Origin: Kiritimatiellia bacterium
GTDB lineage: Bacteria; Verrucomicrobiota; Kiritimatiellia; CAIQIC01; Lenti-01
Direction of reading: 5' to 3'
Assembly: GCA_028681135.1 (NCBI GenBank)
Contig: JAQUJC010000008.1
Coordinates: 1-63,444, forward strand
DNA: 63,444 bases
Part shown: in pieces, positions 40,588 to 51,445 of the stretch
Layout: each line of letters starts with the position of its first letter
Numbering within the stretch: position 1 is the first letter of the stretch
Notes under the pieces: generated by a model
Database searches by the model: none
Told to the model about the DNA's origin: nothing
Seen by the model: only the letters and a program-made list of their open reading frames with translations
Made by a program: the position numbers and the translations under genes

Positions 40588-41637
40588 TTAAGAGGAGGGG
40601 GGCAGGCTGGGGGGTGGCGGGGGGGGGGTAGCGGCCGGCAGGGCAAGAAGGGCGAGGGTGCTGGCGATGCCGATGAGCGAGCCGTAGAGCTGGGTGAACA
40701 GGTGATGGGAAAGACTGGTGGCTTTGGCCATGGCCGTAGGGAAACCGAGCAGGATGAAGACCCCGGCCCAGGCGCCTTCGTAGGCCCCAAAGCCGGCAAA
40801 GCCGGAGATGGGCAGGCTGGCTGCCATTTCCGCGGCGCAGAGGCCGAGAAAGACTTTAGGGAAGGGCAGACTGTGGAGGGTGTAGCCCTGGGGATGCAGC
40901 ATGGCGAGCAATAGGACGTAGAGCCCGGCATACTTCAACAGGCGTACGCCGAGGGAGAGACCGAAGAGCGGCGCGTCGATGCCGTGCGAACGGGCACGGC
41001 GGAGCTGGCGGTGGGTCGCGGCCAGGAAGCGCCGCGTCCAGCGGCGCAGGGCAGCGACGCGATCGGGCAGAAAGGCGCAGGCGCGGAATCCCATCCGCAG
41101 CGTGGCGGGCAGCAGGCGCAGCGCCAGCATCGCCAGGAGCAGCAGGGCCACCCCGGCACCACCAAGCAGGATGGGCGAAAAGGTGCGGCCCATGCCCACA
41201 ATCAGCAGGGCGATGACCAGCAGGGGCGCAAGCGCCATCAGGTCAAACAAAAAGGCCAGGGCGAAGCTGGCGGTGGCAGCCCCGAGTTCCACGCCCAGTT
41301 TGACCCGCAGCAGATAGAGATAGACCAGTTCGCCGGTGCGGGCGGGCAGCAAATCCACGCAGAGTCCGCGTACCAGCACGGCCAGAAAAAGTCGGCCGAA
41401 ACCAGGGGCCTGCCCCACCGATTGCAGCACGAGGCGATAGCGCACTGTGCGCACCAGTTGCATGCTGAGCGAGAGAATGAAAAAAAGGCCCAGGAGGGGG
41501 AGATTCACGGCCAGCATCAGATTCAGTATCTGACGCCAGGTGATATGCGTGAGCAGCCAAGTGAAGACGCTGATTGCTAGCAGCAGGCTGAATGCGATAT
41601 ACACAAGCGATGTCAGGCGATGACGGTGGAGCAGCAT
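40588..41637 (-). CDS. Lysylphosphatidylglycerol-synthase-like transmembrane protein (UPF0104/flippase-like)
   Basis: The start at 41637 begins MLLHRHRLTSLVYIAFSLLL; the frame upstream overlaps the divergent gene at 41667 and is not used. The 349-residue protein has about eight membrane helices and the LPG_synthase_TM motifs, including TVRYRLVLQSVG, LPARTGELVYLYLLR and ISGFAGFGAYEGAWAG. It lacks the aminoacyl-transferase domain of MprF. Family members are flippase-like proteins of the inner membrane, often linked to glycolipid or phospholipid flipping; a specific substrate is not evident. The last residues are a Pro-rich tail encoded by a G/C homopolymer-rich stretch. Confidence 0.8.
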   Translation of the reverse strand: MLLHRHRLTSLVYIAFSLLLAISVFTWLLTHITWRQILNLMLAVNLPLLGLFFILSLSMQLVRTVRYRLVLQSVGQAPGFGRLFLAVLVRGLCVDLLPARTGELVYLYLLRVKLGVELGAATASFALAFLFDLMALAPLLVIALLIVGMGRTFSPILLGGAGVALLLLAMLALRLLPATLRMGFRACAFLPDRVAALRRWTRRFLAATHRQLRRARSHGIDAPLFGLSLGVRLLKYAGLYVLLLAMLHPQGYTLHSLPFPKVFLGLCAAEMAASLPISGFAGFGAYEGAWAGVFILLGFPTAMAKATSLSHHLFTQLYGSLIGIASTLALLALPAATPPPPPPSLPPSS

Positions 41638-41666
41638 GAGGGCTTGTGTAGCACGCGGGGAGACGA

Positions 41667-42530
41667 ATGACGATGAGATATTCCAGGATTCAGTGGGGAT
41701 GGTTGGGTTTGCTGTTGGCAGGGCTGCTGACGGGGTGCGGGGCGTCGGGGTCACGGGGAGCAAAGGATGGCACCGAACTGCCGCTGGAGACCCCGCCGGG
41801 ATTGAAAGCGGCCAAGCTGCTGTATCAGCGGGCAGATGGCATCTATTTGCAAACGCTCGGCCAGGGGGCGTCGCGGCGCCTGGCGGCCAACGGGGGGTGG
41901 CCGCGGTGGGCCCCGGACGGGAAAGCGTTTGTTTTTTTGCGGGGGAACCACATTGTTTTGTTCGATCTGGCGACGAAGTCCGAGCGGGTGATAACCGAGG
42001 TCGCTCAGGCACGTACCGTGGCCTTTCATCCTGATGGACGCCATATCTTCGTGGCCAGTGGGAAATCTGTGAGGTCCATCGCCCTGGCAGACGGACGCAG
42101 TAAAGAGGTCCTGAGCGGTTCTGCCATTTATGAACTGGATGTGGCGGCGTCGGGTGACTTTTTAGTGGCAACCGTAAAATCGTTAGGGTATCGCGTCCGG
42201 CGCTATGCTCTGCCGTCTGGAGCATCTACGGAATTGGGCCGGGGTTGCTCGGCGAGTGTGTCGCCCGATGGACGGCTGGCGACAATCAATGTGGATGGGC
42301 ATCATGAATTGAGGCTCGTAGATACGCAGACAGGGGGGGGGGGGCGGCGGTTGATGGCGCCAGAGGGCTTTCAGATCGACAACCAAAAATGGTCGAATCA
42401 TCCGGACTGGATCACGGGGATCATCGAGGGCGAGGCACAGAACATCGTGGTGCAGCGGGTGAGCGATGGCCAGGTGTGGCGGGTAACGGATGAGGGGGAT
42501 GGGGATCGACCGGACCTGTGGGTGGAATAG
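41667..42530 (+). CDS. Lipoprotein with TolB-like beta-propeller
   Basis: This 287-residue protein has a lipoprotein signal with lipobox LLTGC. WD40/TolB-like blades follow (GGWPRWAPDGKAFVFLRGNH; TVAFHPDGRHIFVASGKSVR; GCSASVSPDGRLATINVDGH). TolB-type propellers bind peptides or proteins in the periplasm. An 11-G tract at 42334-42344 encodes TGGGG; slippage there would truncate the last blade. A GGGGAG site lies 5 bases before the start. The stop precedes the converging mutS gene by 139 bases with no clear terminator. Confidence 0.78.
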   Translation: MTMRYSRIQWGWLGLLLAGLLTGCGASGSRGAKDGTELPLETPPGLKAAKLLYQRADGIYLQTLGQGASRRLAANGGWPRWAPDGKAFVFLRGNHIVLFDLATKSERVITEVAQARTVAFHPDGRHIFVASGKSVRSIALADGRSKEVLSGSAIYELDVAASGDFLVATVKSLGYRVRRYALPSGASTELGRGCSASVSPDGRLATINVDGHHELRLVDTQTGGGGRRLMAPEGFQIDNQKWSNHPDWITGIIEGEAQNIVVQRVSDGQVWRVTDEGDGDRPDLWVE

Positions 42531-42669
42531 GCGGCGCAGCCAACGTCTTGTTCAAGGGCAAGAGCAGCCGGAGAAGACGCTGCGCATTTCACGGATGTGA
42601 AACCGGTTTTGGATCGGCGACGAATCAACACCGGCCGATGCACATCAGCCCCGCCCCTCGGGCACGGGG

Positions 42670-45183
42670 CTAATCGAAAAGGGAGAGCTGATCGAGGTCG
42701 ATGATTTTGGGCTTACGGGCGCGGGGCTGGGCGAGTTTGGGCTGGCCGATGTCGCTGAGTTCCTCCTCTTCGAGATTGGCGAGGATGTCCTTGGCGCGGT
42801 CCACGACTTCGAGAGGGAGGCCCGCGAGACGCGCAACCTGGATGCCGTAGGACTTGTCGGCGGCCCCCGGTGCGATTTTGCGCAGGAAGACGATACGGTC
42901 ATCTTTTTCGCTCACGAGGACATTGTAGTTTTTAACGCCGGGGAGGGTGAGGGCGATATCGGTCAGTTCGTGATAGTGGGTGGCGAACAGGGTCTTGGCC
43001 TTTACCTCGGCGTGATTATGGAGGTATTCGGCGACGGACCAAGCAATGGAAATGCCGTCGAAGGTGGAGGTGCCGCGGCCGATCTCATCCAGGACAATCA
43101 GGGAGCGGGGGGTGGCATTGTTGAGAATGTTGGCCGTTTCCTGCATTTCAACCATGAAGGTGGAGCGGCCCCGGGCCAGATCGTCGCCGGCACCGACACG
43201 GGTGAAGACGCGATCAATGACGCCGATGGTGGCTTCAGCAGCGGGAACGAAGCTGCCCATTTGGGCCATGATGACGATCAGGGCCACTTGACGGATATAG
43301 GTGGATTTGCCGGCCATATTGGGACCGGTGATGATGAGCAATTGGTTGTCCGTGGTGTCCAGAAGAGCGTCATTGGGAACAAAGCGCCCGGACTCGGGCA
43401 GGAGTTCAACGACCGGATGGCGGCTGTCACGGATGGAGAGGGTGCCATCGGCGGTCATGGCGGGCCGGGTGTAGCGGCAGGTCAGGGCGCGTTCGGCAAA
43501 CGTGCCCAGAATATCTAGTTCAGCAACGGCGGCAGCCGTTCGCTGAATCGCGGGGGTGTGGGCGACGACGGTCTCGCGGAGTTCCTGGAATAGCTCGTAT
43601 TCCAAGGCGACGGATTTGTCTTCGGCACCGAGAATTTTGTTTTCGCACTCTTTGAGTTCGGGGGTGATAAACCGCTCGCCGTTGGCCATCGTCTGCTTGC
43701 GGATATAGTCGTCGGGGACCTGGGCGAGGTTGGCCTTGGTGACTTCGATGAAGTAACCGAAGACTTTGTTGAAGCGAATTTTGAGCGACTTGATGCCGGT
43801 GCGCTCGATTTCGCGGGCCTGGAGGGCGGCGATCCACTGTTTGCCATCGTGGGCGGCAGCGCGCAGCTCATCGAGTTCGGCATGGAAACCCTGACGGATG
43901 ACGCCGCCTTCTTTAATCGCCATGGGCGGTTCATCGACAAGGGCGCGGTCGATGGTCTCGACGAGGCTGTCCTGTGGTTCAATGGCCGTGTGGAGATCGC
44001 CCAGGCGTGGGGTGTCGAGAGGCGCGAGAATTTCTTTGAGCGCGGGGAGATGAGCGAGAGAGTGGCTGAGGGCGCGAACGTCACGGGCGTTGCCGGTGCC
44101 GGAGGAGAGGCGCGCGAGCAGCCGGTCCAGGTCTTTGATCGTACCGAGGATATCGCGTAGGGCCTCCAACTCATGGCGTTGGTTCAGGAGAGTCTCGACG
44201 GCATCGTGGCGGGCAAGGATGGCGTCGAGGTCTTGGAGGGGACGGACCAACCAGTTGCGCAGCAGTCGCGAGCCCATGGCGGTGCGAGTGGTGTCGAGCG
44301 CCCGCAGAAGCGTGGTCGGGGCATCCGTGCGCGAGGAGCCGCGCGAGGCAATGAGGTCGAGATTGATGAGCGTGGACTCGTCAAGCATCATGGCATCGGC
44401 GGCAGTCCGAAACCCGATGCGGCGGATGTGCCCGGCCGGACGGCGCAGGTCGCGGGTGACGTAGTAGAGCAGAGCGCCGGCCGCGGCGGAGGCCGCGGCG
44501 TGGCCTTCACCGCCAAAGCCCGCCAGCGACTGGACCCCGAAGTGGCGGCAAAGCCCATCCACGGAGGTCGCCGGATCGAAAATCCAGTCCTCGCGCGTCG
44601 TAATGGATAGCGTGCCGAATGGTTGCAGCGTGGCCAGAAACTCGGCGTCGGCGTGAAGCGATTCCGAAATAATGACTTCCGGGGGCGCGTAGCGGGCGAG
44701 GTCATCAAGCAAGGGGCTGGGGTCGGTCGATTCTTCCATCCAAAATTCGCCGGTGGACAGTTCGAGCATGGCCAGCGCGTAGATGGAGTCGAGGCGATGA
44801 AGCCCCGCGAGATAATTGGAGCGGGTGGCATCCAGGACGGAGTCGGTCAAAACCGTCCCGGGGGTGACGATGCCAGTGATCTCACGTTTAACGATGCCCT
44901 TGGCGAGGGCGGGATTCTCCATCTGGTCGCAGAGCGCTACCTTTTTGCCCGCGCGCAGGAGCTTGGCCAGATAGGCGTCGGCGGCATGGTAGGGCACGCC
45001 GCACATGGGGACATCCTGGCGCTTGGTGAGGGCGATGCCGAGAATCTCAGACGCCACGACAGCATCTTCAAAAAACATTTCATAGAAGTCGCCAAGGCGA
45101 AAGAAAAGGATGGTCCCGGCGTCGATGTCCGCTTTGGCACGGCGGTATTGAGCCATCATGGGGGTTGTCTTGTTGTTGCTCAT
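42670..45183 (-). CDS. mutS: DNA mismatch repair protein MutS
   Basis: This 837-residue protein is full length. The N-terminal mismatch-binding motif is RLGDFYEMFFEDA (the Phe-x-Glu wedge region), followed by the connector, lever and clamp domains. The C-terminal ABC-type ATPase has Walker A GPNMAGKSTYIRQ with Lys626 and Walker B/signature region SLIVLDEIGRGTSTFDGISI, then FATHYHELT. It recognises base mismatches and recruits MutL. No mutL gene is in the window. The start at 45183 is 141 bases from the divergent infA gene. Confidence 0.96.
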   Translation of the reverse strand: MSNNKTTPMMAQYRRAKADIDAGTILFFRLGDFYEMFFEDAVVASEILGIALTKRQDVPMCGVPYHAADAYLAKLLRAGKKVALCDQMENPALAKGIVKREITGIVTPGTVLTDSVLDATRSNYLAGLHRLDSIYALAMLELSTGEFWMEESTDPSPLLDDLARYAPPEVIISESLHADAEFLATLQPFGTLSITTREDWIFDPATSVDGLCRHFGVQSLAGFGGEGHAAASAAAGALLYYVTRDLRRPAGHIRRIGFRTAADAMMLDESTLINLDLIASRGSSRTDAPTTLLRALDTTRTAMGSRLLRNWLVRPLQDLDAILARHDAVETLLNQRHELEALRDILGTIKDLDRLLARLSSGTGNARDVRALSHSLAHLPALKEILAPLDTPRLGDLHTAIEPQDSLVETIDRALVDEPPMAIKEGGVIRQGFHAELDELRAAAHDGKQWIAALQAREIERTGIKSLKIRFNKVFGYFIEVTKANLAQVPDDYIRKQTMANGERFITPELKECENKILGAEDKSVALEYELFQELRETVVAHTPAIQRTAAAVAELDILGTFAERALTCRYTRPAMTADGTLSIRDSRHPVVELLPESGRFVPNDALLDTTDNQLLIITGPNMAGKSTYIRQVALIVIMAQMGSFVPAAEATIGVIDRVFTRVGAGDDLARGRSTFMVEMQETANILNNATPRSLIVLDEIGRGTSTFDGISIAWSVAEYLHNHAEVKAKTLFATHYHELTDIALTLPGVKNYNVLVSEKDDRIVFLRKIAPGAADKSYGIQVARLAGLPLEVVDRAKDILANLEEEELSDIGQPKLAQPRARKPKIIDLDQLSLFD

Positions 45184-45324
45184 CGGTGAACTCTCAGTAG
45201 AGCAAACCCGCGGCCCTCATTCAATCCGGTTTTCCACGACGCGTGTGGACAGGGGAAAACAGTTGCCAGCGGCGGGGGGGACTGCTAGCTTTACGGGTTC
45301 ATAGTAAGGAGTAGAGCTGCATAT

Positions 45325-45549
45325 ATGGCGAAGGAAAGTGATCTGATTACCGTGTCCGGCGAAGTGGTGAAAGTTTTGCCTGCCACGATGTATCGTGTCC
45401 GGCTGACGAACGGACACGAGATTTTGGGGCATATTTCGGGAAAGATGCGGCGGCATTTCATCAAGATCACGACGGGGGACAAGGTGACGGTGGAAATCAG
45501 TCCGCACGATTTGACCAAGGGGCGGATCACCTTCCGCGAGAAGAACTGA
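45325..45549 (+). CDS. infA: Translation initiation factor IF-1
   Basis: This 74-residue protein matches IF-1 over its whole length: an S1/OB fold with the conserved [20 protein letters not shown], then [20 protein letters not shown] and [20 protein letters not shown]. It binds the ribosomal A site during initiation. AAGGAG lies about 13 bases before the ATG. The usual ribosomal protein neighbours are absent. Confidence 0.95.
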   Translation: MAKESDLITVSGEVVKVLPATMYRVRLTNGHEILGHISGKMRRHFIKITTGDKVTVEISPHDLTKGRITFREKN

Positions 45550-45659
45550 CGGGGGGGCGGGGGTGTTGGGGAGCCCACACAAGGGTCAACGGCCGCGATG
45601 CCACGGCCACCATTCAAGTGGGGAGAGTCAGCCAAATTCAAGATTCAAGGGCTGACCCC

Positions 45660-46484
<825 letters not shown>

Positions 46485-46598
46485 CGCTCACCAGGGACAG
46501 CAGCCCCATTTCATTCGCTTGGCAGGAGGGCTGCGATGAGATAGCCTGAACCGCTTAGAACAGTTCAAAAATACCGGTACGCAATAAAGGCGGAACAC

Positions 46599-49500
46599 AT
46601 GATGACGAAACGATTGCTGAGTGGATGCTGTGCGGTGGTCTTCCTGTGCGGGGTGGCGGGGGCTTGGGCGGAAGCGGTGCGGGGCGAAATCAACGGGTGG
46701 ACCAGTCTGCCGTGGATGGCGACGAATACGGCCTTTGCGGGGGATCTGCTCTGGTCGGTGACCATGACCAGCACCACGACCCGGGCCAGTTCGGACTTCA
46801 AGTTCGACCGCAGCGGCGACTGGGCGGAACAATGGGGTAGAGCTTTGTCCATGACCACGAATTCGGTGGTGAATAACACGATTGGCCAAGCCCGGAAAAA
46901 CGTGGATGAAAATCCTCCGCAGAACCTGAGCTTTTCCGAAACGAGTGGCATGAGATACACGTTCCGGTTGCAGGGGGATGCCAGTTGGTACGATCGGCCA
47001 TTCGTGATCATGGAGACGACCAACAATCCGGTGACCATCACAAGCGTGAAAGACAACAATGCGACGGCGGGGACGGGGGCGGTGACCGTGACGGCGCAAC
47101 TGAGTGCAGCGACGAGTGGCGAGGGGGTGTATGCGCGCTGGACCACCAACGGTTTTGCCAACAGCTCACTTTCCGTGGCGTCGGTGGCGGGCACGGCGGC
47201 AACGATTTCGATCCCCGGGCAACCGTCCGGTCGCACCGTGAAGTATTATGTGCTGACGAGCACGATGCCGACAAATATTCTGAAGGCGAACTACGACCTG
47301 TGCACGCTGCGGGCGAACACGGCTGGCGGCACAAACTTTTCCTATCTGGTGGGCGAGGCGGAGCCGGTGTTCGGCAACTGCTGGCATTTTCCGACCAATG
47401 CGGAGCCGGTCGGGGCGACGATGCGCAATCCGACGAATCCCTCGCCGGGGGCGGATACCTATGTGTATGTCGGCAACTATCAGACCGACGCGGACATGTC
47501 CGGCGGGACGGTGTTCTACCGCAACTCCACCAATGCGAGCTGGTCCTCGACCAACCTGTCGTATGACTCGGCATCCGGTGACAACAACTACTGGGTGACG
47601 GCGGTTCCCTCCAATGCGGTGGCGCTGGGCGAGACGTTGCAGTACTACCTGCAGGTGGAGTACGGAAACGGCGGGGCGGATACCACCTACCTGGGCACAA
47701 GTGATCAGGCCGACAACGTGAAGTACGCGACGGCGACCAACGCGGCATCGCATCCGTTTGCGGTGACCAGTGCAACCGACCTCGGCAACTGCTGGCATAT
47801 TCCGACGAATGCGGAACCGGCCGGCGCAACTATGCGCAATCCGCGCCATCCGTACGCGGACAACGATGTGACGATTTACAACGGCAACCAGGACAGCGGG
47901 ACGGGCGGCAACCCCGGCGACCAGACCGGCAGCACGCTGTACTACCGCCTGGCGGGTGCGGGGGGCTGGAGCACATTGAGTTTGTCGTATGATTCGGCCT
48001 CGGGCGACAACAAGTACTGGCGCGGTACCATCCCGGCCGATACATATTCCAAAACACAGACGGTGCAGTATGTAATGGCGGTCACCTATTCGGACCATGA
48101 CACGACCTATCTGGGACTGGCGGGTGACAGTGTGTCGAGCGAGGCGTTCGCTACGCTGTCGGCGGCGCAGGCGTCGCCCTTTGACTTCACCTATGGCGGG
48201 GACCCGGGCACGGAGCCGGGGTATGTCTGGCACGGTGGCAATGCGGTCAAACTGTCCAGCGATACCCTGCAGATCTGGGCGAAAATCGGCTACAAGAACG
48301 GCACGAACAAGTGGGCAGACCACGCCGAAGTCCGCTACAAGGTGGCGACCGCCAGCTCGCAAAGAAGTTCCAAACAAGGGGTCAGTTCCCGGCCCGGGAC
48401 GCGGGCCGTCGATCCCACGCTGACCAACACCGTCACGATGACCTTCAGCCACGAGGAAGAAGACAGCAGCGCAAACGGCAATGCCATGTGGTGGGTGGGC
48501 ACCGTGACCGACACCAACCTGGCCGCTTCAGCCGATGCCGCGCTGTACTACCAGATCGCGGCCTGGAAGGGCACCGGTACGAAGCGGCTGGCGGAATATC
48601 AGGCCGACGGCGCTAACGACCAGGTGTTCCAGTATCGGATGCAGGGCGAGGGCGCCAACGCGCTTACGGTCAACGGCGTGAATGCAGATTACACCACCAC
48701 GAAATTCTTCATTGATGAAGCACAAAGCGAAACCGTGCGCCTCAAGGCTGTGTACATCCCACCGGTCAGCGTGACCGAGGTTCAGATTTTCTCAAATGTG
48801 GGTCGGCGGGATTTCTGGGATGCGGATCTGGATGGCGACGGCGTGCCGGATGCCATCCGTCCGCCGAACGGCAATCTGATCACCACCAACACCGCGGGTT
48901 ATTATGCGGCCTATGACATGACCTGGTCCCCGAGCGATGGCGGCTATGTCTGGGTGGCAGATATCGACAAGTGCGGCGCATATCGTCTGACCGCACGCTA
49001 TCGCGTGTCCGGCGACACCAACTGGGTGTACTATTCCGAGACCGGCAGCGGCATCCGCGATCATGCGGTGGTGATTTCGCCGCGGAAGGTGCTGGAACAA
49101 AGCATCTACGAGCTGAATGCGCTGAGCGTGAAGGCAAGCAATGCCACCGAGTCCGGCCGCTCGACCTTCGAGGACCTGATTGATACCAGTGCGCCCAACC
49201 GCGACACCTTCGATGAGTTCGGCATTGAGTATCTCAACAAGATTCAGGCGAATTGCCTGTGGTTCCAGCCGATCCATACGTCCTCCGAATATGGCCTGGA
49301 TGAGGATGGTGAACCGGGCAGCCCGTATGCCGCAAAGGATTACTTCTCGGTCAGCAAGTGGTTCGGCAGCGAAACGACAACGGCCGATGCGATGAGCGAA
49401 TTTCAGCAGTTCGTCACGGCGTGTGATGCCGGGAAGAGCGCGCATATGACGACCAGCTATGTCGGCACGATCAATATCATGCTGGACGGGGTATTCAACC

Positions 49501-51434
49501 ACACGTCATGGGATGCCGTGTTCGGCGAAATGGGCGAGGACATGGGCATTGTTTCGGCCGGGCAGGGGGCCACAACGGCGATCGGCAGCCTGCGGCCGGG
49601 CTGGTTCGCCAATGTCAGCGACTACGGGGCGCCGGCCACATTCTACAACGGCCCGGCCGGCGGACAGCACGACATTGCCAGCGCGCCTGACCGCGGCGAT
49701 TTTGGCAAGTGGCTGGACACGGCCGAATTGTTCTACGGCACCTATGCTGCACTGGTCCGCCACAATCCAGACAACAACAGCGACTACCTCAATGAAGAGG
49801 ACTGGTACGACTATACCTCCATGACGACGCACACCGAGGAACTGTGGGAGTACATGGGCGCCTATCCGGAATTCTGGCTCGAAAAGACTGGCCACAGCCT
49901 GAGCAATCAGCCGGGTGTGACGGATGCCAATGGCATCCTGGTCGATGATTATGGCATTGATGGCCTGCGCTGCGACTTTGGTCAGGGCCTGCCGCCGCAG
50001 TTCTGGGAGTACATTATTAATCGCACGCGTTCGACGAAGTGGAACTTCATGTTCATGGCCGAGTCGCTTGATGGCGGCAAGGTGAGCTATCGCTCCAATC
50101 GGCATTTTGACATCCTGAACGAGAGCTTTGTCTTCCAGATGGTCGGCGCGGGTTCGCCAGGCGATGTCAAGAATGCGATCGAGTCACGCAAAAGCATGTA
50201 TGCCGGCGGCGCGGTACTGCTGAACCTGACCAGCCATGACGAAGTGATGCCGTATGCCGACCCGTGGGTGACCGCATCACGGTTTGCGATGGTTTCCTCC
50301 ATGATGGGCCTGCCCATGACCTTTTACGGACAGGAACAGGGGATTGTTCCCTGCGAGACGGACAAGACCGGCTATTCCGCCGGCGATGCGGTGGCCGGGA
50401 ATCAGTACAACGGATTTGCCTGGTTTGAGCTGAACATGGGCAAGTGGGTTCCGCACTTCAAGGAGTGGAACAAACTGCTGATCTGGGAGAGTCCGCCTTC
50501 CGCCACCTGGAGCCGGCAAATGGCCCAGTGGTATGGGCAGGTCAACTGGGCGCGCCTGAACAGCCCCGCACTGCAAAGCGGAAATCAGTATTATCTGGGG
50601 CGGAAAAATGAAGGCACTTACGACAACGGCAAGATTTTTGCCGTGGCCAAATATGAGGAATCCGGTGCGGTTGCCGCGGGTAAGGAGGCGGTGTTGGCCT
50701 TTTCCCTGTTTGTCAATGAGGGCACAGGCGGTCACGATGGCGCCGATGACACTTATGACCTGGCGCCCTGCTGGGATCTGCTGGGCCTGAGCAACAGCGC
50801 TTCGGTCTATTACAATGTGAAGAATCTGGCCGCCAGTGACGCTTCGGCTGATGTGTGGCCCACCGCGCGCACCGGAGCAGACCTCTACAGCAATGGCATT
50901 TGGGTCGGCTTTGACTCGGACGACACCGGCAACATCTATGATGACGGCCATATTGTGCAGTATCTGAAGATTGAAGAGGCCCCAGCGCCGGGAACCGCGA
51001 CCTCCAATTCGCCAGCGGCGGTGCCCTATACCTGGTTGGATGGCTACTATGGGGGCGGGCACAGTGCGTCCGAATATGAAGCGCTGGCCATCCAGGATGC
51101 CTCGAACGGGGTGATGCAGGTCTGGCAGATGTACGTCGCGGGATTGGACCCCACGGATGCCGACACCGTATTTGAAATGGACAACGCGTCCGCTGTCGAT
51201 GGCGCGCGGATCGTGGTGGATACGGCGACGGGGCGCGCCTACCGGATTGAATTCCTGGATGGAACACTGGCCGCCACCCCGCAGACGTGGTCCGCCTTCC
51301 AGGCGAACGGGGTCTGGACCAATAGCGAGCCCTACACCAACCAGCACGTCTTCTTTGACGATGGCACGGTCACGAACAGCGGCAGTCCCATCCAAACCCA
51401 GCGCAACTACCGCATCTGGGTAGAGATGCCGTAG
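46599..51434 (+). CDS. Large secreted GH13 alpha-amylase-type protein
   Basis: This 1611-residue protein has a signal peptide (MTKRLLSGCCAVVFLCGVAG, ending AWAEA). An N-terminal beta-sandwich (RGEINGWTSLPWMATNTAFA) is followed by two tandem GNCWH modules (about 258 and 395), an EPGYVWHGG module (about 539) and a TTKFFIDEA module (about 700). One GH13 domain (about 832-1480) has LDGVFNH, GLRCD with Asp1126, FMAESLDGG with Glu1155 and TSHDE with Asp1214. The C-terminal segment (YVAGLDPTDADTVFEMDN) is typical of PVC secreted proteins. All modules from 258 to 1480 have counterparts in the giant gene at 14494. nupC follows 11 bases after its stop. Confidence 0.88.
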   Translation: MMTKRLLSGCCAVVFLCGVAGAWAEAVRGEINGWTSLPWMATNTAFAGDLLWSVTMTSTTTRASSDFKFDRSGDWAEQWGRALSMTTNSVVNNTIGQARKNVDENPPQNLSFSETSGMRYTFRLQGDASWYDRPFVIMETTNNPVTITSVKDNNATAGTGAVTVTAQLSAATSGEGVYARWTTNGFANSSLSVASVAGTAATISIPGQPSGRTVKYYVLTSTMPTNILKANYDLCTLRANTAGGTNFSYLVGEAEPVFGNCWHFPTNAEPVGATMRNPTNPSPGADTYVYVGNYQTDADMSGGTVFYRNSTNASWSSTNLSYDSASGDNNYWVTAVPSNAVALGETLQYYLQVEYGNGGADTTYLGTSDQADNVKYATATNAASHPFAVTSATDLGNCWHIPTNAEPAGATMRNPRHPYADNDVTIYNGNQDSGTGGNPGDQTGSTLYYRLAGAGGWSTLSLSYDSASGDNKYWRGTIPADTYSKTQTVQYVMAVTYSDHDTTYLGLAGDSVSSEAFATLSAAQASPFDFTYGGDPGTEPGYVWHGGNAVKLSSDTLQIWAKIGYKNGTNKWADHAEVRYKVATASSQRSSKQGVSSRPGTRAVDPTLTNTVTMTFSHEEEDSSANGNAMWWVGTVTDTNLAASADAALYYQIAAWKGTGTKRLAEYQADGANDQVFQYRMQGEGANALTVNGVNADYTTTKFFIDEAQSETVRLKAVYIPPVSVTEVQIFSNVGRRDFWDADLDGDGVPDAIRPPNGNLITTNTAGYYAAYDMTWSPSDGGYVWVADIDKCGAYRLTARYRVSGDTNWVYYSETGSGIRDHAVVISPRKVLEQSIYELNALSVKASNATESGRSTFEDLIDTSAPNRDTFDEFGIEYLNKIQANCLWFQPIHTSSEYGLDEDGEPGSPYAAKDYFSVSKWFGSETTTADAMSEFQQFVTACDAGKSAHMTTSYVGTINIMLDGVFNHTSWDAVFGEMGEDMGIVSAGQGATTAIGSLRPGWFANVSDYGAPATFYNGPAGGQHDIASAPDRGDFGKWLDTAELFYGTYAALVRHNPDNNSDYLNEEDWYDYTSMTTHTEELWEYMGAYPEFWLEKTGHSLSNQPGVTDANGILVDDYGIDGLRCDFGQGLPPQFWEYIINRTRSTKWNFMFMAESLDGGKVSYRSNRHFDILNESFVFQMVGAGSPGDVKNAIESRKSMYAGGAVLLNLTSHDEVMPYADPWVTASRFAMVSSMMGLPMTFYGQEQGIVPCETDKTGYSAGDAVAGNQYNGFAWFELNMGKWVPHFKEWNKLLIWESPPSATWSRQMAQWYGQVNWARLNSPALQSGNQYYLGRKNEGTYDNGKIFAVAKYEESGAVAAGKEAVLAFSLFVNEGTGGHDGADDTYDLAPCWDLLGLSNSASVYYNVKNLAASDASADVWPTARTGADLYSNGIWVGFDSDDTGNIYDDGHIVQYLKIEEAPAPGTATSNSPAAVPYTWLDGYYGGGHSASEYEALAIQDASNGVMQVWQMYVAGLDPTDADTVFEMDNASAVDGARIVVDTATGRAYRIEFLDGTLAATPQTWSAFQANGVWTNSEPYTNQHVFFDDGTVTNSGSPIQTQRNYRIWVEMP

Positions 51435-51445
51435 GGAGCGCTCCT

